The position numbers and the translations under genes are program-made. The notes beneath the pieces are model-generated. The model did no database searches and was not told the DNA's origin. It was given only the letters and a program-made list of their open reading frames with translations. 64,000 bases of DNA from Trichobilharzia szidati (lineage: Eukaryota > Platyhelminthes > Trematoda > Strigeidida > Schistosomatidae): NCBI GenBank assembly GCA_944472155.2, contig OX235271.1, forward strand, positions 24,994,977 through 25,058,976, read 5' to 3'. This document shows, piece by piece, positions 1 through 11,870 of the stretch; the stretch's first letter is position 1; the number at the start of each line of letters is the position of its first letter.

Positions 1-557
1 TATACTATCTGATAACTGTATTATTACTCAAAAACATTTAACTGTTGTATAGGAAACCTTAATTTCGTTATTTAGTTGGCAGTTATAACCCGATTTGTTC
101 GTAACTTAAAAGATAAACTGGATTAGTCGTACAAGATAAAACAGTGGGATTTGAGCAGTCTAAAATGGACAATTTTATTAGATATAACATAAAGTAATAC
201 AGTATTAATGACTAAATAACGTTTTGAGCACAATTTATCCTTTCCAATCAAGCTCACTGTAGGTTACGTCAATAAGCGTATGTGATAAAGTCATAAAAGT
301 GACTTTCGTATCTTCTGAGGATTTCTATGCGGAACAACTTCGAACTTACTAAACAATCAACAATGTGAGCAAATGTATTCCCATGGCAAAGACAGTGACA
401 GATGTCTGGTTGCTTATTTATTAGATTGAAAGTTTTAATAACTTCAGTTTTCTTTGAACCGTGATTTCTAATAATTGGTTCGTTTTCATTTAAATTTACC
501 CTGAATGCAAATCGGAATGAAGTAATCCTGCTTTAGGAATCCAATAGACTTCACGTT
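1..557. other. No gene recognised
   Basis: AT-rich sequence with stops in all frames. I see no coding similarity or repeat structure before the RTE-1 fragment that begins near 558. Confidence 0.5.
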
Positions 558-1283
558 TGGTTATGAAAATAACCAACCAACCAACAACAGCAGCAGCAAC
601 GTCTAGCGCCAATCACCATCAACGGGAGGGATTTGAAAGCGGAGGTTACTTCATTCACTTATCTAGGGAGGATTGTCTCAACTACAGGAAGAACGGACGA
701 CGATCTCATATCGAGAATCGGGAAGGCGAGAAACACATTCAGTAACCTGAAACCAATCTGGAAATCTTCCGCTGTCACTCAGCCTGCATCAACAACAAAG
801 TGATTCGGATTTTCAATACAAACCTCAAGTCAGTCAATTCTTCTATACGGATCAGAAACTTGGCCAGTGTGTCACAAAGAATATTTCAAACAGTCTGTTG
901 CCCACCTTTATCAGCAACTGTCTTCGCTCTATACTGAAGATGAGATGGCCGGAAAGAATCACAAACAAGAAACTACGGGAACAAACAAAACAAGAACCAA
1001 TCGGCCAACAAATATGCAGGAGAGAGTGGAGATAGATTGGACACTCGCTGAGGAGGCCACTGGTTGACATCGCGCGTCAGGCCAGTGCTCGAGTAGACCC
1101 CGAAAGGGAAGCGGCGAGTGGGACGTGCAAGAGTGACATGGAGGAGATCGTGTGAAGAGGAGTTGAAACAGTATGAAGTAACATGGATGCAAGTGAAAAG
1201 TACAGCAGAAGACAGAAGCAAGTGGAGACGTGTAGTTGAAGCCGTATGTTCCACTAGGAACCCAAGGGAACAATAATAATAAT
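558..1283 (+). mobile_element. RTE-1 LINE, 5'-truncated 3' fragment
   Basis: This is the last ~720 bp of an RTE-like non-LTR retrotransposon. Pieces of the C-terminal region of the reverse transcriptase polyprotein can be read across frameshifts: a glutamine-rich stretch, then TYLGSIVST-like, INNCLRSILKIRWPERIT-like and W-R-RSCEEELKQ-like motifs. The fragment ends with the family's 3' signature, gaagcc-tatgttccactaggaac followed by (AAT)4. It begins exactly at the short CAA/CAG tract where three other copies in the window also begin. The frames are broken, so no protein is expected. Identification rests on the many similar copies here and on general knowledge of RTE-type elements in flukes. 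Confidence 0.85.
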
Positions 1284-1984
1284 CCAAATTTGATTTGAAG
1301 TTCAATACAACTCTGTTGCCAATCAGTGAAAATGCCACATGCTTGCTGTTATTAGTGTAAAAGTTACCGCTATCCATAGTAACAGGATTTTGATTGACAA
1401 CGAATGGCATTTCATTTATCTGGAAACATTATCAAATTTCGTGAGATACTTAGGACGGACCAAAAATATATATATTCTTTTTTCTACTCTTGAAAATGTC
1501 TCACCTGAAATCCAATTTCGAAACCTCGGATTTCGTAAGCGCAACTATTAATTAACCAATTTTTCTCACTTTAAAATATATGTATAAGCTAAACAGTGTG
1601 CTATTACGTAATCCCTTATCCCTTAGTACACACAGTAGAACAGTACTATCTAATTAATGAGATTTTCAATACTATTTATTGTTCGTTAACTTAGTATAGG
1701 TAGTTCCACAACTTAACGTCTTTGTTTCTGATGTTCTCATTCTTCATTTGTGTCATTTGTGATAAGGTTAATAGAATTTTCTTGGTGACGAATTATTTCT
1801 GTTGGAAGTATTCTTATTTAGTTCGACAAATAAATATAGTGACAGGGTTAATACCTAGTATCTCAGGGTTAACGAAGAAATTGATAAATGAAGCCTAGTT
1901 TATCGAATAAAGCGGGAATTCTTGCAATAAGAATATTTCAACATCTGTCTAAGAAAACCAATATTGTTGGTATTAGATAGTTGG
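1284..1984. other. No gene recognised
   Basis: AT-rich intergenic or intronic sequence. The only open frame (1339-1551) has no recognisable motif and no coding signature. Confidence 0.5.
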
Positions 1985-2165
1985 AGGCAATCGACAGAAA
2001 GCCTTTGACCTAGGTTTTATGCTAGTTGACACTCACCAGTCAGTAGGGCGCATCTGCAACCTCGAAGAGACTCATGTCCCTTCCAAGATTTTAACCGGCG
2101 TCATCCAATGCAGTGTTGCAGTCAGAAACGTTACCACTGAACTATTAGAGACCGCGGTTGACCTC
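1985..2165 (-). mobile_element. SINE4: degenerate tRNA-like SINE with hammerhead-like sequence
   Basis: Reading the minus strand from 2160, there is an A-box-like TAGTTCAGTGGTAACG and, ~45 nt later, a decayed B-box-like GGTTAAAATCTTGG. Downstream lies CTGGTGA, then GTGT-CAACTA-GCAT (stem-II-like), AAAAC, then the palindrome ACCTAGGT followed by C (2000-2047). That order matches a type I hammerhead ribozyme with a tiny stem III. The layout of a pol III promoter followed by a hammerhead is that described for the schistosome Sm-alpha SINE family. The core G of GAAA is A here and stem I is not convincing, so this copy is probably dead. Confidence 0.5.
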
Positions 2166-2202
2166 CTGTAGGATTGTATCGGACATTTTTGACTGGACAC
2201 TT

Positions 2203-2319
2203 GTCAGTAACTAGTGTAATGTAGCATTGTGGCCACATTGCGAATTTGACTGATAGAATTCTGTTGGCACCAGACAAAGGATTAGACACATTGCACTAGT
2301 TACTGACTACTGTCTAATC
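2203..2319. repeat. Nested inverted repeats
   Basis: A 20-bp arm at 2203-2222 (gtcagtaactagtgtaatgt) pairs at 19 of 20 positions with 2288-2307. A second pair, gattagaca (2280-2288) and tgtctaatc (2311-2319), encloses the right arm. It lies just beyond the SINE4 promoter end. No TSD or coding capacity is visible. Confidence 0.7.
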
Positions 2320-3424
2320 AAAACTACTATTCTCACTATGAATTAAGACGAAGAACGTGGGCTATTAATAACTAACTTCCTAACTCATAATGTTACAAAG
2401 GATATAACTATTAAAAGAAAACATTTCTTGAAAAGTCGTCCAATAAACAATACTATTTAAATATGTGATGTATCTAGTAAATAAATAACTCAGCAGAATA
2501 CTCAAGATAAAAAGCACCTTTAAAAAAGTTTATAAATTGAATGATTATCGTTTTAGCGTTAGATGACACTGCAGGTACTATAGTCATTGTAGAAATAACA
2601 AACCAAACTGAAAAGGCGAAAGAATCATGAAAAGAATTCACGTATATACCAACAAAATATTCAAGCGTATTTTAAAACTGGGCAATCGAATCTAAAGGAC
2701 CGTAAAAATAATCATGAAGTCAAGATGTTTAAAATGGAAGATTATTGGCTAATGGGATCTAATAGACTCATATTATCATGATTTCACAGTAGGCTGTACA
2801 AATTGCACACACCAGACATCACTGTCTACACCTACGAGCCTAAACCTAAGATCTTATCCGAGGACAGCTACGGAAAACTAAATTCGCTGGTATAATTTTG
2901 ATATTATCTTATCAAGTACCCATTAGTTAGTTATCCATGAGAAATCAGAAATATTTAACTGGGAAAAATGATAAAATTATGGTAACCTTACATGTTTCAG
3001 CATTATACACTTCAAATGGACAAAAGCCGATGAAATAAACCATGCAATAAGTACCTAATAGTGAGGCATAACTCTGTTGCTGAACAAAAATATGGTAATA
3101 GATGGATACAGCTAGTAGGTTTATGCCCTACAAAGTACTTTCATTTTACTGGCTAAGCAAACAAACATTTAAAAGGAAAACGAGTTGAATCACATATCAG
3201 AAACGGTTGATGACGCAGTTACGCAAACAACAAAAGCTATGGTTCTACGAATTATCAAACAAAAGTTATGAATATGATGCACTGATGACACACTTATGAT
3301 AATCAGACGCGTTGGCTTAGGAAGCATACACAACCTGAGTAACAACATTTCTGACGACAAAAATTCACAAGACAGGAAGAGCCAGAAAACTACCCATATC
3401 TTTTTCTGGCTCACAAGCACCTTA
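2320..3424. other. No gene recognised
   Basis: AT-rich sequence with short spurious open frames only. Confidence 0.5.
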
Positions 3425-3850
3425 GAATTGGAAATACAAGTATACCGAAAATCAAAATCAGAAATCCAATAGTACACAAAATCAATTGTGTATAAACACC
3501 ATTTTAAAGAGTCAAGATACTATTGTGCCTTGAGAAGAATGCAGAATAAACATTATCTGACTGTTTCCCAGAAAAATGGACATCCATGTAATCTAATCAA
3601 AAATATGTCTACATTCAATTCAACTGACGATCTTTTCAACGCATGCTTTAAAGACCTAAGAATTGAACACCAGAAGAAAGCAAAACCAACATCATCTATG
3701 GGATAAATTGCATTAGCCAGGAAAAGCATAACTCAGGCTAAAGTGCACGGCTCAATCATCATCAAATCTTTGAACATAAACTAATAATAAAAAGAGACCA
3801 TATAGATCCACTCAGAAACAAACCGTCCCAGTCCATGTAGTTAAAAAACA
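3425..3850 (+). mobile_element. Degenerate Penelope-like element fragment (PLE-1-like)
   Basis: The translation contains LEIQVYRKS, then further on RMQNKHYLTVSQKNGHP, NLIKN, and later an FEHKL. These correspond in order to the linker between the RT and GIY-YIG domains of PLE-1 at 13545-16035, which has VEIQVYRKSTHTDQ, RIKEKYLLTVLKKNGYP and NFIKK. Several stops break the frame. The best-preserved open piece is 3488-3706. RT catalytic motifs are absent. Confidence 0.6.
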
Positions 3851-4739
3851 CAAAATAGGTGTCGTAGGGTTATACAAAAAAATTATTCACTGAAAGAATC
3901 CTATTCAAAATGCTAATTAATTTCAAGTTGAAGATAAATTTGTTTGATATGACACACATGGATAGAGAGTTATTAACACTGCCACTATGTACTATATTCC
4001 ATCACAATACCCAAATTTTTGGTTATAGGTTAATCATCTTTCTACAAACATAACAATGAAAAGTTTTTGCAAGAATTTTCAGTGGATCCTATCTTGCACT
4101 GTAATCACTTTCCATCAAGAAGAATTCACAGGGATGTATAAATCCTGTAACCTGCCCTGTTTTGATAATCACTTTCACTAAACCAAAAAATCCCATCAAA
4201 ACGACATTGAGTGTTAGCTTGACAAACTGTAGTCTACTGCTTTCTAAGAAACCGAAGTTTGTGATCAAACTAAGGCTAACAAAGTTAGGATTGACTAAGT
4301 AATAAAGCACCCAGAAAACATAAAAAAGATGCTTAAAGAATATAAAATATATATTCTTTTGAAACGAGAATATGTTGAAGAAACCTAATAGGGACTTAAA
4401 AAAGTGAATTTACCACAAAATCCCTCATGAAAGGTTATGATGCAACCTATCTAACTACAGAATACTAGAGAGAGTACTAAGTGTACTACTGCAACTTCTT
4501 GGTGATTAACCGAACCGACACATGGTAGTTATATGGATGGTGGTATCTCCCTTCAAAAAATGAAAGATATATGGGTGAAGGATTAACCAACGTCAGCGCA
4601 TATTTTAGCATAGATGTCATATAATTATCAGTAGGTGTGAAAGTTAAACTAAGTATATCTTTAGCTTTTTATTGTCCATCTCAAGTCCTGGAGTCTAAGG
4701 ACTTATGTATTTAAAAAAATACATATGCATCTAGAAGAC
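3851..4739. other. No gene recognised
   Basis: AT-rich sequence. The open frame 4089-4310 (minus) has no recognisable motif. Confidence 0.45.
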
Positions 4740-4800
4740 AAACGACTGAGGAAAGAAAAACTCGATAACTTCCTCATCAGGTCCTATAGCTGTATATGCT
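4740..4800 (-). repeat. Inverted copy of a PLE terminus
   Basis: On the minus strand the sequence reads GGACCTGATGAGGAAGTTATCGAG, then T-rich sequence ending in CTTTCC. This resembles the 3' terminal motif of PLE-2 and PLE-4 (GTAGAACCTGATGA, ATTTATCGAAAAG). It lies ~60 bp before the truncated PLE-4 copy and points the opposite way, as at two other PLEs in the window. Confidence 0.5.
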
Positions 4801-4854
4801 TAATATTTTAAGACTAGTCGTTATTGATAAAATGAATGTTTTCAAATAATATCA

Positions 4855-5870
4855 AGTTATTATGACCATTGAAATAACACAACACCTAAAAGGTACACTG
4901 AAAACAGCATTCACTGCAACAGACGGACACTATCTTAACACAACCACTTCAATTTTAAGTTCTGAAGAAATTAGAAGAAACTACCACTATGTATATATCC
5001 AACAGTGTGATTTCTCCTGTGGAACCCTTTACACTGGGCATAAAATTAGACATGTTCATCATTAGATTTCTGGACATCATCCTGTATGATTGAGCAAGCG
5101 ACAAACACCGTCTATTAGTAGCTGTCTTTTGTCTCACTCACTCTGCAGATACTGACAATAACGTTGATGCTGACAAAGCATTTACAGTTATGTATCATAT
5201 TTCAATTAATCTTAATTTTGTCTTACAAGTTCGTCCCCTACATTTAGGTGGAGCTATCAGAGCTATCAATTGAAGAAGCCAAACTTATGCGTTCAGAAGA
5301 ACTCCGTACAGATGCCTTACTTCAACCGGCTATCACTACGTGATTGTAAAAAAACCTGATATTTTCCCCTACACAGTTGGTAAATGAGGGGTTATTATTG
5401 CTTTAGCTATTCTTAATGTTATCTGATGTTCATTTTAGTATCATATTTATGCACGTTATCAATTATACATATTTTTGAACCGTTATCTTTTGGTATGAAC
5501 AATTCCGTGTTATTTGAAAAATAAAGTCAGTGCTATCATTAACAATTACTGTGCGTGTAGTTCAGGGTTCAACCCCTGTCCAGTGCAACCCCTTACCTCT
5601 CTAAGCCAGTAGTAAGACTGTTAACGAGGGAAGGGTGGACATGAGGCCAGCAACCCCATCCTGTATAAATAACTACCACTGCTACAGAAACTTCAAGCCT
5701 GTAGCTTGAAGGCGCCCTATGTTCCACTGAGGAAAGTAAAGGAATGACATTTAAAAAAAATGATAATTAATAATTACTATTTAAATATCTTGCATATATG
5801 ACTGTAGAAGCTGATGAAGGAGTCATGGAAAAGAACATTCTCACCACTCAATCGTTTTGTCTTCTAAATG
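4855..5870 (+). mobile_element. PLE-4 fragment, GIY-YIG half and 3' region
   Basis: Coding remnants include LKTAFTATDGHYL, then QCDFSCGTLYTGHKIRHVHH (the GIY-YIG core: the CxC pair followed by Y-T-G), and after frameshifts KAFTVMYHIS and an NLKKPNLCVQK-like tail. The same order is seen in the copies at 31744-32043 and 60330-60815. The RT domain is missing, so the copy is 5'-truncated. The 3' region contains a SINE1 insertion (5551-5760), after which the PLE terminal motif resumes (GTAGAAGCTGATGAAGG at ~5803). Confidence 0.65.
5551..5760 (+). mobile_element. SINE1 copy (head mostly deleted)
   Basis: Keeps a B-box-like GGGTTCAACCCCTG, the body (ctaagccag, gcaaccccatcctg, gctacagaaacttcaag), the 3' hairpin cttcaagcctgtagcttgaag and the terminal ccctatgttccactg with an A-rich tail. 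The A-box is deleted. Possible short TSD aattact at 5544-5550 and 5773-5779. It sits inside the 3' region of PLE-4. Confidence 0.8.
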
Positions 5871-6554
5871 GGGAATTTCATGATACTGAAGCGTACATAT
5901 GTTAAAATATGATTCATCACAATTCCAACAAAGAAAGCACGAATTTATGCTTATGAAGAAAAAACCTGATACTCAGTGGGTGAATCGTACTAACATTTAG
6001 TTCCACGTAATTTACAACTACAGAAGAACATCAGGTCATGGCCACAAAATTCAGAGAAGCAAATGATTCACGAAAAATCATTCTCACAAGTGACCATGTA
6101 TCAGAAAAATCAAATGTGTTTGCTTAGAAAATACGTGACATTTTAAGGTCTGAAGTTCTTTCAATAACTAAATAAGATATATTAACTGAGTCTCTGGTAT
6201 GTGTTTCGTCTAACACCATTCATGATTCAATAAAAACAGTATTTTCAGTGTTGATAATCCGGACACATATAAGAAGTGTCAAACTTTGTAGAGATAAGTA
6301 AACCGGCAATCAATGTTACTTTTAACTTAGAAATACTCATTCATACTAAATGAGGTTATTTTACGTAAGATAAATTTGAAGATTTCTATTTGAAAACAAA
6401 ATAATGTATTTTACTGCCATAGAAACAGAATTTCAGCATTGTGGTAAAGTACAATTCTATCATAGATTAATTAAATTTGATAAAACCCAGAGAGGCGCAT
6501 GGTTATTTAATGATAATGTTACAAGGGTCATTTATCACCCCTTAATTCTAAAGT
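5871..6554. other. No gene recognised
   Basis: AT-rich sequence. The open frame 6404-6655 runs into the SINE1 copy and is not supported as a gene. Confidence 0.5.
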
Positions 6555-6770
6555 CTACATCAGCGGCACAGCACAGTAGAATGCTCACCAACCGCGCATG
6601 TGGTTCGGGGTTCGATCCTTGGTCAGTGAACCTATTTACCTCGCTAAGCCAGTAATAAGACTGGTAAAGAGGGAAGGTTGGACATGAGGCTAGCAATCCA
6701 ATCCTGTAAAAAATGCTCTAGCTTGAAACCCTATGCCCCACTGGGGAACGTAAACGAATAAAAAAAATGC
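6555..6770 (+). mobile_element. SINE1 copy
   Basis: Diverged tRNA-like head with GGTTCGATCC B-box, then the SINE1 body with an internal deletion removing the 5' half of the 3' hairpin, then ccccactggggaacg and an A-rich tail. Imperfect TSD: attctaaagt (6545-6554) and attcctaaagt (6773-6783). Confidence 0.8.
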
Positions 6771-7621
6771 ATATTCCTAAAGTAATATCTTCAATTTTTA
6801 AGAATTACAAACATATTTTTCAACAACTAAAAAAAAACAGTAACGGTGTACGAACACTAGTATTATGTAGGGAAGTATTATAAAGGCATTACACAAAAAA
6901 TACATGTGCACAACTTACTCATTATGAGCTCGAATGGCTTCCTTATTCAGTTTGTTTGCGGACAATCCCATTGTACAGTCAATGTCACTAGTAGTAATAG
7001 TAGTAGTAGTAGTAATAGAAATTACAGAAGGCAAATATTTTAAACATGATCATTTTATTATATATTACGGACATTTTCTCATAGAATGCAGACAGACATA
7101 TACGCGCAACACACACATCAATAGAAAAGTCAATATAACTTAATTATTTTCCTATTGTAAACTATTGATTGGATATTTAATGAGACTGACTGACTGTCTA
7201 GTAGTATTGTAATATATATTAGGGTACAGTATTCTAATAACTTTGAAAGAAAATATTCACTGTTACGTAATATATTCTTGACCTGTATTGGCCGGAAGCT
7301 TGTGTATAGTTTAATTAATTTTCTTGGAATATCTAAACGAAGAAAAAAAATAATAATAATTTTTAATAAAACAAAGCTAACACTGAGCCTATACTTGCGC
7401 GTGGTATTTGTATGAATAATTAGTCAAAATAAAATGAAAGTTCTATTAAACAAACTTCACTTTTATTTACTACATGGAATTTCAATTAAAATAATAATAA
7501 TAATATTTGCTGAATGGAAACTGTTGACTGAGACTTTCAGCTTCACTACACAGATAAAACAATCTGACTACAAATAATTTTAACTTAGATTGTAGATATA
7601 TATTAACGCTTTACTTCATTA
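6771..7621. other. No gene; (GTA)n microsatellite
   Basis: AT-rich sequence with a (gta)n-type tract around 6988-7016. The open frame 6934-7143 owes its valine run to this tract and is not a credible gene. Confidence 0.5.
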
Positions 7622-7700
7622 GCAAGCAGGTGTGGCGACTTGAACTGCCGCACATATGTGCAAAGTTCTATGTTGAAAACCGACCGACCGACTGACCAGA
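7622..7700 (+). mobile_element. RTE-3 LINE, extreme 3' end
   Basis: Matches the 3' end of the RTE-3 fragment at ~11780: tgtggcgacttgaactgc, gcacatatgtgcaaag and tctatgttgaaa, ending in the tetranucleotide tail ccgaccgaccgactgacc. Only ~80 bp remain. Confidence 0.6.
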
Positions 7701-7746
7701 TGAACGATACTGAGTGCTAGACTTTATTCTATCTGGATAAATTTAT

Positions 7747-10700
7747 CATTATTACTATTCGCTTGAGTTTTGAGTGGAAAAAAGGGCTTCAACAGCACGT
7801 CTCCACTTTGTTATAATTTCTGCTTTCCTCTTTACCTGCGCCCACGATTGACCACAGTGTTTCACCACCTCCTCCTCATATGATCTCTTGAATGTCAACC
7901 TAGGACGACACAGACGTCGTTTCCCATTTGAGTTCCACTCGAGTAATAGTCGGGCACTCGATATCATTAGACGGTCTCCTCAGTGTGTGCATATTTGTTG
8001 AACAATAGGTTCTTGGTTAATTTGTTCCCATAATTTCTTGTTGTTAATTCTTTCTGGTCATTTGATATTCAATATGGAGTCAGCGAAGGTAGCTGTTAAT
8101 AAAACTCTTTGGTAGCCTGTGGGAAATAGTTTTCGTGATGCACTGGCCAAGGTTCTGACGCAAATGGACGAAAAGACTGATTTCCCATTTATGTTGGAAA
8201 TCTGAATCTTGCTCTTTATGCTCCTAAGTGCAGAGGGCTTCCAGACCGGATTTAGATTGATGAAGGTGTATCTTGTCTTTCTGATTCTCACTCACTTTGA
8301 CATCTCCATCTGTTTCGCTAGTAGTTGAGACGATGCTTCCTAGATAAGTGAATGGAATAATCTCTTTCAGATGTCTCCTGTTGACAATGATTGGCGTTTG
8401 CTATCCTCATCATCTCCGTCTTCTCTGTGTTCACCTTCACTCCTGTCTTCGCTCCTAGCCTCTTCTATCAGTTTGTAGGTTTTCGCCTGCAAGCTTTCGA
8501 GTTTGTGTGACGTAAGACATAACTCATCCGAACGAGAAATCCAGATCTTTTCGAGTCTTATGATTTGTCCAGAGTATTCCTGTTTTTTCCCTCCTCACCA
8601 ATGCTGTAACGTATAGTCCAGTCCACCACAATTAGAAATCTCATCGGTGATAATAGGAAGTCGTATTCTACCCCTGTATTTTCTTAGGAAGCTTCGCTGA
8701 GTTTACCATTGTGAACCACTTGACACGTAGCATTGTCATAAAGCTCTTGAATGAGGTTGGTAACTATTTTGAGCACTGCACGCCGTGGTGTTGAAGCAGT
8801 TTGCAAATAACGTATCGGTTAACTCCCCCGAAGGCCTTTCCAAAGTCGATGAAGTTGAGGTTGAGGTCTGACTGCCATTCTATGCTTCGTTCGATGAGAG
8901 TTGCAATTTGACCAACATATGATAAGCCTTTACTGAATCCAGCTTGTTCCGTCCGGCGAAGTTCTGCATCGAGTGCATCCTTTATTCTCTCCAGGATGAT
9001 GTGACTTAATATTTTACTTGGTCTGAACAAGATCATGATTCCATGCCAGTCGGTTCTTGCAGAGTGAAGCGAAAGTTGCCCTTCTTTGGCAGCTTGACGA
9101 GGGAGCCTTTCTTCCAGTCTGTAAGTACCTTTCCTTCTTTCCAAACCTTTTGTAGTAATGGCATAGGCACAACTGCGACGGCCTCTGGGTCTGTTTTCAG
9201 TGCTTCGTGGTGAGGAGATTCCGCCTGGTGCTGCTGCTTCCTAGACTTCAGTAGCTTGATCGTATTTAGTATTTCAGCTTTCGTTGGAGGATTGGTGTCC
9301 ACTGGCAGTACTGTGCGTGCTGTTGGTGACGGTGGTGGTATTTCTGGCTGAGTTGCAGGTGGTGGTCGATTCAAGAGTCCTTTAAATTGATCAACCCATT
9401 GTTTGATTTGTTTCTCTTTCTTGATAATCAGATCCCCATGAACATGTTTTTATTGGTTTCATCATCTGCGTTGATGTCTTCTCGGATAGAGACCTGGTTA
9501 TTTGATATAGTGTTCTGAGATCTCTTTTACCTGTCTCCTGCCTGTTCTGCTTCGGCTACCAGAGTGTCATAGAAATGTCGTTTGTCTTTCCTAGCACTCT
9601 TCTTCACTTCTTCATTCAGTGCAGTGTACATTGAACTCAGCTTCTTCTTCTGTTGTTCTTCTTTGTATTTAATCACCTCTCTTTCACCATCCTCCTCCCC
9701 TCGATTAGCATCCAGGTGGTGTCCGTTGAGAGGCATTCCTTTCCTTGTTTCTCCTTTCTCCCTTTAACATTTGTGTACGTTTCCTTGAACATCAGCCTCA
9801 GATAAATATTTCCAATGTCTCCCTAATGATGCCACGTAGTGTGTCCGACTTTGCTCTGATATCTGTAGTGAAGGCATCCCTTGTAGTGTTGTTCTCCAGT
9901 TTCTGAATATTGAACTTGAATTGTGGCCTGTCTTCAGGGTTTGCTTTCATGGATTTCAGCTTCACCCTGAAGGTTCCATGAACTAGATGATGGTCTGAGT
10001 TCACATTTGTTCCCCCCCCCGACGTTGTATCCAGCAGACTATCCGCGTCTCCACTTCCTCCAAAAGCACTGAGACAAAATCTACCTTGTTTGTGGTGCGT
10101 CCGTCAGCCGAAATCCATGTTGCTTTGCGTATATCCTTGTATTTGTACATGCTCTCTCTGATCACCAGATCACTGAAAGAGGAGAAGTCTGCAAATAATT
10201 CTCCGTTCTCATTCATTCCTCCAAGCGAGAGCCTCTCAACCCATGATAAGTTCTCTTCCTGTATTATCTGTTCCGAGTTTGACTTGTATTTATATCGCCC
10301 ACACGGGTTTTGATGTCACCGTTTGCGACGTTGTCTATCACTGTTTGTAGTTGTCTGTAGAAGTCTGCCTTCTTTTATTGCTTCGCGTTGTTTGTAGGTG
10401 CGTAGCACTGGATAGTTTTAACCTTCCTTCCTTTTGATTGAAATCTTGCTGTCCTGATCCTGTGGGATGAATTTGGTTCCCGTTGTATAAGAGCTCTGGC
10501 TACTACTGGTGACATCATGATAGCCACTCAGCGCATCAGTGTGCTCGTGGTTGCCATCTGGGTAACCAGAATGGAGAAGATTATTGACTCTCTAGTTGAT
10601 AATTTTGGTAATCCATATCGGTTCCATCTGCTCTGGAGGATTCTCAGCACTTCAAAACCGCATCTTGTCATTTCTCTAGCTACATGAGCAGCCTCATACA

Positions 10701-10990
10701 TTGCACGTACATTCCACGTCTCCACCCTTATTCTTGCTTTCGTCGAGAGAAGACACATCGGCTGACTGGTTTCTCGAAGGCTTTCACCATCGGGCTGTGT
10801 CATTTCACCGCTCCATTTCCAGGGAAAGACAAGCTTGTTTTTATATTTTTTGTATTTCTAATATTTTTCTTGTGCGTTGAAGTTTCTGTAGCAGGTTGAT
10901 TGGTTTTGTGGCGTAGGGTGGCTAGCCCCACGCACAAATCTCCCTCTTTTCCCGTACTTGGGACTGGCTAGAAAACTGTCAAGCTAGTAA
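7747..10990 (-). mobile_element. RTE-1 LINE, nearly full length, degenerate
   Basis: About 3.2 kb, close to the usual size of RTE elements. On the minus strand the order is: 5' untranslated region (10990-10804) with gctagccaccctac and ctgctacagaaacttcaa; AP-endonuclease domain; RT domain; C-terminal region; 3' end near 7747. The 5' end resembles that of the internally deleted copy at 44041-44735, and the 3' end is that of the truncated RTE-1 copies. Multiple stops and frameshifts show the copy is old. An 8-nt C run at ~10012-10019 lies between two endonuclease pieces. Confidence 0.85.
7757..10803 (-). pseudogene. RTE endonuclease-reverse transcriptase, broken
   Basis: Readable pieces run in RTE order. 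The AP-endonuclease start has RIRVETWNVRAMYEA (10803-10528). Its middle and end have NENGELFADFSSFSDLVI, KATWISADGRT and NSDHHLVHGTFRVKL (10216-9798); the S-D-H-H motif is an endonuclease catalytic signature. RT entry has KAEILNTIKLLKSRK and WKKGSLVKLPKKG (9374-9033). RT motifs 1-2 have ILERIKDALDAELR, EQAGFSKG and FIDFGKAFGGV, where intact relatives have D-x-EKAFDS (9144-8764). The active-site region near 8522-8538 has GATTTC, then 7 nt, then GATGAG, the same +4 nt frame break seen in other copies. The C-terminus (7967-7755) has LLEWNSNGKRR and WRRAVEALFS. In life this protein nicks target DNA and reverse-transcribes the element RNA; this copy cannot be translated intact. Confidence 0.8.
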
Positions 10991-11219
10991 ACTGAGCGTC
11001 AATAAGTGTCATCAGCATTGTTCGTGTAAGATGTAAGATGAGTCTTCAGAACTACTCGGAACCGATTTGCAATTGAAACGTAGAAAGTGAAGTGGTTAAG
11101 CCTGCTGATCACTTCACTTATTCCAAAAGCTCTATCAGTATTAATGGACTGATTTCTGAAGAAATATTAGGGCTGGTACAAAAGGATGGTTTTGTATTTG
11201 CCAGCGTACGTTATCTGTA

Positions 11220-11870
11220 GCGAAGTGACATCCAGCTATCGATCAAGGGATATGTGTAGTGCATAGCGGTTTCTTCTGTTATTCTTTATAACTGTGAGAC
11301 GCGACCGTTGAAAGTAGAAGACATGAAGAGACTGTCTGCCTTTCATCATATGCACTTGTGTCCTATCACCCGTGTTAGATGGAATAATACGGTGAAAATA
11401 AAGATGTATGGCGTAAAGTGCTAAGTGAGTGAAGAAACGCAACTGATGAATTTGCTAGGCCTCATTGTCTGATATGGCTAAGACACGTGCTGCATACATC
11501 GATCCGCCTGGCATCAAACCATGAAGTCTTTGACAGTTGGTTCACGTCACGTTGGGAGGTTTAGACTGTCTAGGTGGTTTTTTGGAATGCTAAGAACCCA
11601 TAGCTTGAGATAGCTCAAAGCAGTCCTCAGTGGCACGGATTTGCCCACTGTTCGCAAACTTCCAGACTGATTAAACACTCACTATTCACCATAGACATAT
11701 TCTTTCTCCCGTACATAACTGCTCATTCCAGTTATTTTTAATTAATTTCTTCTCTTCTTTCTCTCCCTTTGTGTGGAGTGTGGCGGCTTGAATTGCTGCA
11801 CTTATGTGCAAATGTCTACGTTGAAACTCAATCAGTCAGAACATCAGACAGCTGGCCAAAAACGATAAGT
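11220..11870 (+). mobile_element. RTE-3 LINE, 3' fragment
   Basis: Translation across the start gives VSSVILYNCETRPLKVEDM, then KRLSAFHHMHLCPITRVRW, then HQTMKSLT and HVGRFRLSR. These correspond to the C-terminal region of RTE-type polyproteins (typically YGCETWPL-VEDM-RLSVFDHR-LR). The nucleotide 3' end (tgtggcggcttgaattgctg, then tctacgttgaaactcaatcagtcag) recurs at 7622 and at 61757 (minus), defining a family separate from RTE-1. Confidence 0.65.

Noticed and set aside
6404..7143. Small host genes at 6404-6655 and 6934-7143
   Set aside because: One overlaps a SINE1 copy, the other gets its length from a (GTA)n tract; neither has recognisable motifs.
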